Shown: positions 7,628 to 16,635 of the stretch, one piece after another | Position numbering within the stretch: position 1 is the first letter of the stretch | Layout of the letters: the number at the start of each line of letters is the position of its first letter | Assembly: GCA_003555145.1 (NCBI GenBank) | Contig: PWID01000121.1 | Coordinates: 1 to 33,788 of the forward strand | Direction of reading: 5' to 3' | Origin: Balneolia bacterium | GTDB lineage: Bacteria > Bacteroidota > Rhodothermia > Balneolales > Cyclonatronaceae | DNA length: 33,788 nucleotides | Translations under genes and position numbers: made by a program | Notes under the pieces: generated by a model | The model's database searches: none | What the model was told of the DNA's origin: nothing | Seen by the model: the letters and a program-made list of their open reading frames with translations, nothing else

Positions 7628-8686
7628 CTAAAATTTGTAGGATACCTGTACGCCCGGATTTCCGCCAGGCATCAGCGCGGCCGATGTTTCCATATTGCGC
7701 CTGTGGTTGCGCAGCTGAGATGTAAACAAGGCATCAAAAGCTGAAACCACATGATTGGCAATTAATAGCATGCCCATATTACGCGAATAGCGCAGCATGT
7801 CGTTAAAATCTTCTTCGAGCGCGGTGTGATAACGCCAGCTTGCCGGCATATCGTCTATACCCCCATCAATTATGCTCATATCCCGGTTCCAGTCGCGCCA
7901 GCCCGGTCCGTACTGAAAGTACTTGCTCGGCAGCTCGTAGTACTGCTGCGAACCATAGGCAGGAACAACGTGCGAAAACGGCCGGCCCGTAGACCGGTAC
8001 AGCGTGTTGAATTCGAGCTCGTTAAGGGCTCCCAGATCAATCATGGCCCAGTCGATATCGTTGTTGAAGGTCGGGCGTATAAAGCCGTTATTCATTAACT
8101 CCTGCATGCCGGCCTCGGTAACAACGTCGGCCATAGATGCATCGACCTGGGTATAGTTAACCACAAACTGTGCGTACTGCACAACGCTCCAGTGATCATC
8201 GGCATATTGGTTGTAATCGCGCTGCCAGCGGTCGCCCGTGTTGCGGTAGTCTATCATAAGATACAGCGTTGTTATTTCAACACCTGCGAATAGTGCGGTC
8301 TTCCACCACTGCTGGTTGGCTGCCTGACCAAATCCGGGGAGAATTGCCGACGAAAGAAAGGCCAGTCCCGGCGTTTCTGCGATGGTGTTCATAAATGAAC
8401 GGCGTCCGGCTCCGGTTTCCTCGGCGTACATGCGTCCGAAAGAACGCACATCCATAGCCGTAAAATCTGCCGAAGCGTTGTAAGAAAAGGTGATGGCTTC
8501 TGTGGCTTCATCATCCTTTGGCAAAAAGGCGTTCAGTTCACTTTCTGAAACCAGACTGCCGAGCTGCTGAATGTCGGAATTACCAGAAAAATAGGATGAT
8601 GAAAACTGTGCATTAGCCGACGAAGCCAGAAGTAAAAACAGCCCGGTTGCAAAACAAGCGGTAAATAAACGCAGATGTTTTAACAT
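7628..8686 (-). CDS. DUF5683-like envelope protein
   Basis: Protein of 352 residues with a clear signal peptide (cleavage expected after SSANA, residue 26). The core has the motif SAILPGFGQAANQQWWKTAL at about 113-132, followed by a hydrophobic segment LFAGVEITTLYLMI. Near the C-terminus there is an IANHVVSAFDALFTSQL helix. This pairing of an LPG-GQ motif with an N-VxxxDA helix is typical of DUF5683-like proteins of Bacteroidota, whose function is unknown. The end ...GVQVSYKF looks like an outer-membrane strand. It is the last gene of the porU-led run, 50 bases after the protease-barrel gene. Confidence 0.65.
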   Translation of the reverse strand: MLKHLRLFTACFATGLFLLLASSANAQFSSSYFSGNSDIQQLGSLVSESELNAFLPKDDEATEAITFSYNASADFTAMDVRSFGRMYAEETGAGRRSFMNTIAETPGLAFLSSAILPGFGQAANQQWWKTALFAGVEITTLYLMIDYRNTGDRWQRDYNQYADDHWSVVQYAQFVVNYTQVDASMADVVTEAGMQELMNNGFIRPTFNNDIDWAMIDLGALNELEFNTLYRSTGRPFSHVVPAYGSQQYYELPSKYFQYGPGWRDWNRDMSIIDGGIDDMPASWRYHTALEEDFNDMLRYSRNMGMLLIANHVVSAFDALFTSQLRNHRRNMETSAALMPGGNPGVQVSYKF

Positions 8687-8736
8687 AATTCAGAAATTAA
8701 AGTGTGTATCAGGTCAGCAGGATGATGCGGGTGTTC

Positions 8737-11700
8737 CTAAAGCTCGAAGTCGAACAGAACACCAAAGTTAAACAGGATTTCCCCTCCAAACCGAACGGCA
8801 TCGCGTTGGTCGGCGCTCACAAAGCCTTCAGGCACGCGCAGGTCAAAGCGATCAAAGCCATAGGCACCGCTCACAAAAAACTTGGTCGGGAACAGGTAAA
8901 ATGAATTGATTGCAATCCTTAGTTCAGCCCCGACTCCGGTTTTGATATTGTCTCCAATAGCAAGAGGTCCGCCCCAGCCGTTGCCGGCCTCGGCGAAGAA
9001 GCGGGTGTAAATTTTATCGAGCGTAAACTGCCCGCTCTGTCGGTTGATGTTCGTAAGAACCGGCTGATAGTACGATAGCTGAGCAAATGCAGTACGGTTA
9101 CCGCCGAGGGCAAAAAACGGATAGCTGCGCATGCCGTCGAAACCGCCGATGTAATCGAGAAAGAAATATTCATCCGGATTATCGAAATAGCTGAATAGCC
9201 TCGTGCGTGCCTGAAAAACCCGTTGAAACGGCCCCATAAATCCGTATCGGGCATCCAGCTCAACAGAATGATTCTTGAAGCTGTTATACACCGGAATAAG
9301 CGTCCCGTCCCGGATTTCATAATTATCGAGCAGCCTTCCCGGTTGGTAGTTGTACCTGATGTGCCCCCGGAACCCAATCGGAGCGATATCGCTGTGCCGG
9401 TAGGGCAGATATGCATCAACTACGTAGGCTGCAGTTAAGGTATTACCAATAAAGTAGCGTGATGTGGATCCCGGCACAAATTCATTAAACTCATTGGAGA
9501 AAAACGATTGAGTTGAAACGCGGTAGGGCGTGTGATGAAGCCCGAGCTGAACCAGGCTGTACCGGTTAATTTTGCTGTAAAGATTGATTTCAGCCTGCCA
9601 GATGTCGTAGGCTATATCGATGTTGGTAGTATCGGGCAGACAGGCAGTACATGCAAACTCTTCGATTTCGAGCCCGTTTTTAACGTTACGCCTCAGGTTG
9701 TACAATCCAATCTCAATAGTTGGCGACCAGTGGCGTTCAATGAAAGGCAAACCGTTGTATTCAATGAGAAGAAACAGGTCGCGATCCAGATCAACCAGGC
9801 GTCCGGGACGGAAGAAGTCGTTAACGGTCTCAGCATCACGGGAGGCGGGCCCGATTAGCATACCGCCAAAAATACTGATCCGGTCGAGCATTTCGCGCGA
9901 GCTCATGTAGAAACCAAGCTTCGTATCACGCAAAACGTTGCGGCCTAAATCTCCGAAATTCCCGGCTTTTATGAGCGATGAGTTGCTCCCGAACTCCTGA
10001 GAGTAGTTATCGAACCGAACAGCCGGCAGAAAGCTGAAGGAGACAAACTCATCATCATAAGAGTAAAAGCTACGGTTGGAAGATTGGCCGCGTGTAGCGA
10101 GACTGAAGTCGTATGAACCGCTGCTTGCCAGCTCATATTTTTCCGGAGAGAATGATGAAATGTCGGTATCGTCGAAAGCATTCAGCGGGTTGGCTTCGGT
10201 ATCGGGGCGCTGGGGCGGGCCAAATGCCGGACGCTCTGCAAGGCGCTGATTTGCAGCATGTTCGATTAAATTATCCATACTCGCCTGACGAATTTTGTAG
10301 CCGTCCCAGGTGAACTCGGAGTAGAGGAGCTCGCCTTCAGCATTCACATGAGGCATGAACGCGCCCCCAATTACATCAGTGAGCTGCTGCGGCTCGCCGC
10401 CTTCATTCAGGTTGAGACGGTAGATATCAAACTTGTGGTTAAAGTCGGCTGCGAAGTAAAGGAAGGTGCCGTCTGGCGAAACAAACGGATCGCGAAAATC
10501 GATGGAGTCATCCCGTAAAATTACATCATACTGACCAGGCTGCTGCGGATTAAAAGCGATTATATCACGTCCCTTCTGTCCGCTTTTGGCCACGAAAATC
10601 CGGCTGCCGTCGGGCGACCAGGTCGGGCGGTAAAGCTGTTCGCTTCGGTCGAACTCACTGATTTGGGTAACATCGCCGGTTTCCGGATTGACGAGCACCA
10701 GATTCAGGCTGCCGTCTCTGGACTGAAGAGCTGCCAGCTTGCTGCCGTCGGGGCTCCATGAGGGTTCGCTGAGGCGGGCATCCTGGGTTAGTTTACGGCT
10801 GTCTTCCTCAGCCACATCATAAATATAAATGTCGTTGTAGGTTTCGCCGTAGCGATTCTGACGGATGTGATTATATGCAATCTTTGAGCCATCAGGAGAA
10901 AAGCTGTAGCCGCTGCCAATCCTGCTGATAAGCGGCGTGGAGTGCATGCCGCAGCTATGTAAAAAGCTGCCGGTGCCGGACGGCGACTGCTCTGCATCAC
11001 CGGTATCAAAAAGCTGGCGCTGACGGCCCTCTTCATCGAGCACGATGAGGCTGGTGCGCGCAAAATCGAAGAACGTATTGCTCAGAAAAGCAACGTCACC
11101 ATCGGGCGTGAAGCTCGGGTGTATATTGATAAATCCCAGGTCGAAAACTTTCTCGGACTCATTTGGGGTGATGTTAGATGCGTAATCTGAATATTCGGCT
11201 CTGAGGCTTTCAATCCAGTCGCTGTAAATTTCCTCACCGGGAATTCCTGTGACACGGCGCATAGCGGTGCGGATATCGTTTGTGCGCTGCAGGCCATGGG
11301 TGATGTCTGCAATAACCTGCTCGCCAAAGCGATCGGCCAGATAGCGCGTGAACGCAAATCCCTGATTGTAGGCGAGCTCGCGCTCCATGCTGGTCTTGGA
11401 TGAAAAGTGCCCCATTTCGACCAGGCCGAGCTGCTTGTCTTCCAAAATCCGGGTGCGAATCATCATATCGCGGTGGGTATCCCAGAAGTCGTAGTGCAGA
11501 TCCTGGCGCATGAACTGAGCCGTTCCTTCGGCAAACCATGCCGGAACGCTCACGGTCGAAAACGGATAGCTTATAATGCCCGACGGATAGCCGTAGAGCA
11601 CATCAGGGCGGCGAACGTTCTCATAGGAAAGCCACTGCACGTAACTGATCGGCCGGGTTCGGCTTCCGCTCATGGACGCCTGAATCTGAACGATGTGGGT

Positions 11701-12141
11701 GAATTCGTGGGCGATTACGTCGCGCAGCCAGTTATTCGTACCGCGAAAAGGTGTATCGAGAGACGGGAGCCAGATCTCAATTTTGTTGTCGAAGAAATAG
11801 GCGGCGCCGTTTGAGTAATCTTCCCGGTCGATCAGCACAATGCTTATGGGGATATCCGGCTCATAATCATACAGCTCGGTGATGTCGGTCCAGATTTCTT
11901 CGGAGATTCTGGAAATGACCTGAGCGGGACGGTCGTTGCCCTCCTGGAAATGCACCAGAAAATGATCGCTGCTGATAGTGAACCAGTCCAGATGGTTGTG
12001 CGGATACTTCAGGTAGGCTGGCCGCTGCTGGGCGTCACTCTGGTAAACGTCCGTAAGGGCAGGACCAATCAGCGCAATGGCGACTGCTGCAAAAAAGCCT
12101 TTCAGAAAACGTTTGGTGTTGGTTGAACCGGAAAAAATCAT
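8737..12141 (-). CDS. Peptidase-MA / TolB-like propeller / outer-membrane barrel fusion protein
   Basis: Protein of 1134 residues with several modules. After a signal sequence (about 10-35), a gluzincin-type peptidase domain carries HEFTH at 145-149 and a downstream Glu in WFAEGTAQF (E205), so it looks catalytically competent. Next come WD40/TolB-like propeller blades with repeated [ST]PDG motifs (about 330-620). The C-terminal ~400 residues are rich in alternating aromatic strands (GGFDGMRSYPFFALGGNR, then FAEAGNGWGG, ending FGVLFDFEL), as in BamA-like surface-antigen barrels. It is therefore predicted to sit in the outer membrane with the protease in the periplasm or at the surface. The ATG at 12139-12141 avoids overlap with the previous gene (stop at 12162). 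A 37-residue extension was rejected. Confidence 0.82.
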   Translation of the reverse strand: MIFSGSTNTKRFLKGFFAAVAIALIGPALTDVYQSDAQQRPAYLKYPHNHLDWFTISSDHFLVHFQEGNDRPAQVISRISEEIWTDITELYDYEPDIPISIVLIDREDYSNGAAYFFDNKIEIWLPSLDTPFRGTNNWLRDVIAHEFTHIVQIQASMSGSRTRPISYVQWLSYENVRRPDVLYGYPSGIISYPFSTVSVPAWFAEGTAQFMRQDLHYDFWDTHRDMMIRTRILEDKQLGLVEMGHFSSKTSMERELAYNQGFAFTRYLADRFGEQVIADITHGLQRTNDIRTAMRRVTGIPGEEIYSDWIESLRAEYSDYASNITPNESEKVFDLGFINIHPSFTPDGDVAFLSNTFFDFARTSLIVLDEEGRQRQLFDTGDAEQSPSGTGSFLHSCGMHSTPLISRIGSGYSFSPDGSKIAYNHIRQNRYGETYNDIYIYDVAEEDSRKLTQDARLSEPSWSPDGSKLAALQSRDGSLNLVLVNPETGDVTQISEFDRSEQLYRPTWSPDGSRIFVAKSGQKGRDIIAFNPQQPGQYDVILRDDSIDFRDPFVSPDGTFLYFAADFNHKFDIYRLNLNEGGEPQQLTDVIGGAFMPHVNAEGELLYSEFTWDGYKIRQASMDNLIEHAANQRLAERPAFGPPQRPDTEANPLNAFDDTDISSFSPEKYELASSGSYDFSLATRGQSSNRSFYSYDDEFVSFSFLPAVRFDNYSQEFGSNSSLIKAGNFGDLGRNVLRDTKLGFYMSSREMLDRISIFGGMLIGPASRDAETVNDFFRPGRLVDLDRDLFLLIEYNGLPFIERHWSPTIEIGLYNLRRNVKNGLEIEEFACTACLPDTTNIDIAYDIWQAEINLYSKINRYSLVQLGLHHTPYRVSTQSFFSNEFNEFVPGSTSRYFIGNTLTAAYVVDAYLPYRHSDIAPIGFRGHIRYNYQPGRLLDNYEIRDGTLIPVYNSFKNHSVELDARYGFMGPFQRVFQARTRLFSYFDNPDEYFFLDYIGGFDGMRSYPFFALGGNRTAFAQLSYYQPVLTNINRQSGQFTLDKIYTRFFAEAGNGWGGPLAIGDNIKTGVGAELRIAINSFYLFPTKFFVSGAYGFDRFDLRVPEGFVSADQRDAVRFGGEILFNFGVLFDFEL

Positions 12142-12161
12142 GTATAAAACAAAAGAAGAAT

Positions 12162-15100
12162 TTATCGGATTACAGCAATTTTGATGAGTCGGGTTTCTTC
12201 GCGTCCGCTTTGTGAAGCTCGTACGCGGGCATAATACACGCCGCTGCTCCATCCGGAGGTGTCGACCAGAACTTCTTCGGGCGTTCCGCCGCGCGACTGC
12301 ACCCGGCGCTCAAAAACCCTGGTGCCGCTCATGTTGGAAACGGTAATGGTGATGTCGGCCTCGCCGCTGGTTTGATACCTGATCCAGGTTTCATTTGTTG
12401 CAGGGTTTGGCCAGTTGTACGTTTCATCAGCATTCAGAAGCCCGAATCCTGCTACCGGCTGCCCGCCTGATGGCACATCGGCCGTTATCTTATTACCCGG
12501 ATCGTTGCCATAAACGGAGCCCCAGAAAACTTCCCCGGTTCCGTCCAGTTCCCAGATTTTAAGGTCGCCGGCCGAACTGACGGCATACAGCAAGTTGTCC
12601 CTCAGAACCGGCTGCAGGGGGAATTCCAGCGGATCATCAGAAAGAGAACCGACGTAGAGCGGAAAACCGTCAATAGGGTTGAGACGATAGTCGAAAGCAT
12701 GAATGATGTACGACAGGCTGTCTGCAGACGGAACAATAAGGTCTGCGCGGCCATCGCCCGTAATGTCGGCTACAATCGGAGTAGACAGAAACCGCTGCCC
12801 GTCGGGTGCATCAAGAGGGAAATCCCAGAGGAAAGCCCCGTTATCGTTACGCCCTTCAAGACGGTTTTCGTTGTAATTAATGAATAGAAAGTCGAGCGAT
12901 CCATCATCGTTGAAATCAACCAGCGCGGGCCAGCTGAGACCCGGATATCCGGATGTTTCAGCAAGGGTGATGTCATCGCGGGAGTCTTCTGCCAGAAGGG
13001 TGATTTCAGTATCGGTTATGAGCAGGGGCTGTGGCAATGCATCTGCGTTTATCCTCACGGTAGCTGCATACATTCTCGATCCTTGTCCGGAACCAACATT
13101 CCTGCTGATACGTCCGTCGGTGGTTATGAGCTGTCCGTTTTCGATAATGGTCTGCACACCGCCAACGACTGCACTCTGCTGAAAACCACCGGTTACGAGC
13201 TGAAGATCACCGGTTTGTGCATTAAGTCGTGCGGGCGTGGTATCAATATCAATTAGCTGACCATCGACGGTGGAGGGGATGCCAAAAACGGCCTCCGGAA
13301 TGCCAGTTTGCCAAATTGTTTCGAAAGTACCGGCGGACTCATCATACTGAAAAAATGAAGCGGTAAATCCATCGGATTCTTCGCTAACGGTAAGTACGCC
13401 CTCATTCGTAAACAATGGCATGCCGGTGCCGGAAGGTAAATCAATGCGGCCGGATTCATCGATTCCGGATTCATCGTTTAAAGGAAAAGTTGTAACTGAG
13501 TTAAGACTCGGGACCAGCAAAAACGGAGTTCCCTGCGAAGAGGTATAAAGCGAAGGTGACTGTGGCCAGGCATAAAAAAGTCCGTCCATTTGCCCGTATC
13601 CCGATCCGATGTTTCCTTCATAAAGCAGGTTCACGGTTTCTGATGAAGCCGTTCTGGCGCGGAATGAAGAAACAGGGAGATTCTCAGAAAAATCGTAAAA
13701 CTCAAAAAAGGTGCTGCTGCCCGTGTTGCTTCGGTTATTTGGGAAGGTGTCGTCAGCGAATCGGTTTTCATAGAGCACAATACGCCGGCCGGTTGGCGTA
13801 ATCACCGTAAAGTCGTTGCCCGACCACCAGAAGTCGAACGGTCCGCCGTTGGAAAAGTTAGTGAGCCCCTGCGCCGGGCGGCCAATATCCTGAGCTCCAT
13901 CGGCCTCCTGAAGCGCGATACCGCGTCTGTCAGGATTATTGTTGATGGCGTTGTCGTCGATTGTATTTCTGATGACAGCCTCATCGATGTGCCAGATGAG
14001 CATACCGCCGTTCAGGATGCGGTCGTCATCAGAGCCGATAATGCCGTCTTCACCAACATCGAGTCCGCCGGGAAGGCTCCAGTCGAAGTTGCTCACGTTC
14101 ACAAGCACGCCTGCGGGAAAAATTTCGTCGTAATCGCTCTGATCTGTAGGCGAGAAGCGCTCTTCCTCGTTATCAAACGTTCGGGTTTCTATGGAGCCGT
14201 CAGGCAGGCGAAAGGTTAGCTCAACGCCTGTGCCGAGAGGATCACGGTGGCGGTTTTCAACCAGAAAGTACTCATCGGTTGAAATCCGGTGGCGGGCAAC
14301 CCGCTCTGTTCCGCCAAGCCCTACAGCAGGAAGGGTGACGGGCTCATCATCATTTAAAGAAATATCAAACGGATTATCCCAGCCCATGTAAATGCGCTCC
14401 CAGGCGGAGGGAAGAGGCGGAAAAAGGCCATAGTAGGAGAAAATTCCGGCCCCGTCCATTAGACCGAACTGACCAATTCCTGATGCTCCGGTTTCGGTAT
14501 TGAACAGATCTGGTATACCAAGAAAGCTGCCAACGTTGGCCGTCAGGATTCCGTTGATGGAGAGCTGAAGCACGATTTCGGCGCCGGTAACGTCTTCACC
14601 CCGTCTCGACTGCGTTTGCGGAAGGATGGCAGAGTTCGTAACGCGAGGTCCGCCCGGAAGCGGAATGCCGTCGAAGTCTGGTCCGGCTGATGAAGACAAA
14701 CGGGTTATAGCACCACGATCCAGAAAAACGGAGGGTATATCCTGAGGGGTATTATCCAGAATTGTACCGACAAGCTCAATATCTCGACCGGCACCTGCAT
14801 GAAATATTACAAACATGGTGCGATCCTGAGGCAGGAAGCTAAGATCCGGCAGGTTAGAATTGGCAACCATAGTCCAGGTATCATAAAATAAATCGCCCAG
14901 ACGAAAATTTTCGCTGTCATCGGGTCCCGTGGGCGAATACTCTCGCATGGGTTGGTTCAGGCGGTAAACCTGCGGAAGAACCGTGTATTCAATGTCCAGC
15001 AGACCGCTTGATGCCTGCTGAAAATAGTTTACTGCAAAATCCAGATGGGCTTCAAAGTAGCCCTGATCGTGGGGCAGCGGATCGATAATGATATCGTCGC

Positions 15101-15377
15101 GCATCAGGTATTCCAGCTCGAATGTACCGTCTCCTGAAGTGAAGCGGTTGTCTTCAGGCTCAAACTCAACCATCACCGCGAGAATATGAATTGTGCCCTG
15201 TGAAATAGGATCGTTTAATTCAGCAGGCAGGCTGCTTAGCTCAGCGATATCAAATGGTTTGTAGGCAGGAAACGGGGTTGCCTGTTCCTGTGACTGTGCG
15301 AATGAGGAGCCGTAAATACAAAACAGAAGAATACCCGCAAGGGATATTCTTCTGCTAAGCTGGAAGAAATGGAGCAT
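12162..15377 (-). CDS. T9SS-sorted M6-like pseudoprotease with FG-GAP repeats
   Basis: Protein of 1071 residues. Signal peptide 1-27 (GSSFAQ). Residues about 60-540 follow the M6 (InhA-like) metalloprotease fold: ILAVMVEF, a GxxxLGIPDLF segment, FGLMDGAGIFSYYG, SAWERIYMGW and the hallmark GGMLIWHIDEAVI. The zinc motif HExxHxxGxxD reads ANVGSFLGIPD at 280-290, so both His and the Glu are lost and only Gly and Asp remain. Two FG-GAP-like calcium motifs follow, DFNDDGSLD (821-829) and DITGDGRAD (871-879). A T9SS type A sorting domain covers about 985-1071 (YNWPNPATNETWIRYQ, then SGVYYARV). It is predicted to be exported through T9SS and processed by PorU, encoded two genes upstream. The gap to porV is 35 bases. 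Confidence 0.88.
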   Translation of the reverse strand: MLHFFQLSRRISLAGILLFCIYGSSFAQSQEQATPFPAYKPFDIAELSSLPAELNDPISQGTIHILAVMVEFEPEDNRFTSGDGTFELEYLMRDDIIIDPLPHDQGYFEAHLDFAVNYFQQASSGLLDIEYTVLPQVYRLNQPMREYSPTGPDDSENFRLGDLFYDTWTMVANSNLPDLSFLPQDRTMFVIFHAGAGRDIELVGTILDNTPQDIPSVFLDRGAITRLSSSAGPDFDGIPLPGGPRVTNSAILPQTQSRRGEDVTGAEIVLQLSINGILTANVGSFLGIPDLFNTETGASGIGQFGLMDGAGIFSYYGLFPPLPSAWERIYMGWDNPFDISLNDDEPVTLPAVGLGGTERVARHRISTDEYFLVENRHRDPLGTGVELTFRLPDGSIETRTFDNEEERFSPTDQSDYDEIFPAGVLVNVSNFDWSLPGGLDVGEDGIIGSDDDRILNGGMLIWHIDEAVIRNTIDDNAINNNPDRRGIALQEADGAQDIGRPAQGLTNFSNGGPFDFWWSGNDFTVITPTGRRIVLYENRFADDTFPNNRSNTGSSTFFEFYDFSENLPVSSFRARTASSETVNLLYEGNIGSGYGQMDGLFYAWPQSPSLYTSSQGTPFLLVPSLNSVTTFPLNDESGIDESGRIDLPSGTGMPLFTNEGVLTVSEESDGFTASFFQYDESAGTFETIWQTGIPEAVFGIPSTVDGQLIDIDTTPARLNAQTGDLQLVTGGFQQSAVVGGVQTIIENGQLITTDGRISRNVGSGQGSRMYAATVRINADALPQPLLITDTEITLLAEDSRDDITLAETSGYPGLSWPALVDFNDDGSLDFLFINYNENRLEGRNDNGAFLWDFPLDAPDGQRFLSTPIVADITGDGRADLIVPSADSLSYIIHAFDYRLNPIDGFPLYVGSLSDDPLEFPLQPVLRDNLLYAVSSAGDLKIWELDGTGEVFWGSVYGNDPGNKITADVPSGGQPVAGFGLLNADETYNWPNPATNETWIRYQTSGEADITITVSNMSGTRVFERRVQSRGGTPEEVLVDTSGWSSGVYYARVRASQSGREETRLIKIAVIR

Positions 15378-15412
15378 GAAAATGCTTATACGATGGAAAA
15401 ATTAGGGACTTG

Positions 15413-16528
15413 TCAGAAATTCAGCAATACCGATAATCGGATGGTATTTGCCAAAGGGTGATCCTCCCTAATGGTATACAAATAGCTAAAATCGACACCA
15501 AACATATCGTAGCGAAGACCGGCACCAAATGTTAGGAACTGACGGTCACCATTGTTTGGGGCCTCATAAAAATAACCGGTACGAATCGCAAACTGCTGGT
15601 TGTACCAGTATTCTGCACCAATGGCGTACATAAACTGCTCGCCGAGCGGTACATCAATAAAATCTTGTCCGTCAAACCTGGTATAGGTATCCCAGGATCT
15701 GTACAGTGCTTCCATAACACCCATTGCCTGGCCTGCAGTATCGTTACGCGCCATAATTTTTGAGACATCACCGGCGAAAGTAATGGTGTTGAAACCCTGG
15801 TCGTCGAGGTCAATTTCGTATGCAACACCCATGCGCAGAAGGGTTGGAAGCGGATCACTCTGTGCATCATCGGTATACTGAATTGCCGGGCCTACATTAG
15901 AGAGGTTAATTCCAGCGCTGAACGTAGATGCGCGATCCAGAAAAACAAATTCGTTGCTGCGGTAGAGAGCAGCAAAGTCAAGTCCAACGCTTGTACCGGC
16001 TTTGGCTGTCTGTCCGCCAACATCGATATTTGGTGTAAGACGGCTGTAGATAAAGCGGAAGCCAGTACCGAGTGCCAGGTTATCAGTAACCTTGAAACCA
16101 TAGCTTAAGCCCGTTGCAAGCTCATAGCTCGAGAAGCTGCGAAGCTCCCGACCGGTTTCGTCGGTCTGAATCTGCTCGCCAAGGTTGAGGTAAGTGATGT
16201 GACCGCCAATGGTACCAATACCTTCGATGTAGGTTTTACCTACCAGATAGTTGTAGAAAAGGTCGGTGTTGAAGTTAGGCAGCCAGCTGGCATACGTTAA
16301 TGACAGCTGGGTTTCTTTTGGCTGCATAGCCAGTCCTGCGGGATTCCAGAAAACAGCGGATGCGTTATCGGCAATAGCCACGCCTGCGTTACCCATACCC
16401 GGAGTACGGGAGTCAGGCTCAATCTGCATAAAAGGGACTGCGGTAATACCTACCTGTGCAAAGCTGTATCCAGCGCCAAGGCAGACTAGCAGCATGCCCG
16501 TAAGTATTGATTTTGTTACTTGCTTCAT
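15413..16528 (-). CDS. porV: Type IX secretion outer-membrane protein PorV
   Basis: FadL-like outer-membrane barrel of 371 residues. Signal peptide with cleavage near SFAQ (residue 24). The PorV signature DSRTPGMGNAGVAIADNASA followed by FWNPAGLA is at about 39-66. The rest is amphipathic beta strands ending in TIRLSVLLNF with the terminal Phe typical of barrel proteins. PorV shuttles cargo from the SprA translocon to the PorU attachment complex by holding the C-terminal sorting domain. It lies 107 bases downstream of porU on the same strand, which agrees with joint function. No terminator is visible between them. Confidence 0.93.
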   Translation of the reverse strand: MKQVTKSILTGMLLVCLGAGYSFAQVGITAVPFMQIEPDSRTPGMGNAGVAIADNASAVFWNPAGLAMQPKETQLSLTYASWLPNFNTDLFYNYLVGKTYIEGIGTIGGHITYLNLGEQIQTDETGRELRSFSSYELATGLSYGFKVTDNLALGTGFRFIYSRLTPNIDVGGQTAKAGTSVGLDFAALYRSNEFVFLDRASTFSAGINLSNVGPAIQYTDDAQSDPLPTLLRMGVAYEIDLDDQGFNTITFAGDVSKIMARNDTAGQAMGVMEALYRSWDTYTRFDGQDFIDVPLGEQFMYAIGAEYWYNQQFAIRTGYFYEAPNNGDRQFLTFGAGLRYDMFGVDFSYLYTIREDHPLANTIRLSVLLNF

Positions 16529-16635
16529 ATCTTCGTTTGTCTATGAGTTGTTAAATAAAACGTTGGTGTTCGGTATCGGCTGTTTTATAGACGTAAGGCT
16601 TAAATTAAGAATAGATTAGGTGTTTTGCGGGATAT

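Noticed and set aside
12142-12252. 37-residue N-terminal extension of the protease-barrel protein
   Set aside because: It would overlap the sorting-domain end of the previous gene, and the internal ATG starts a proper signal peptide.
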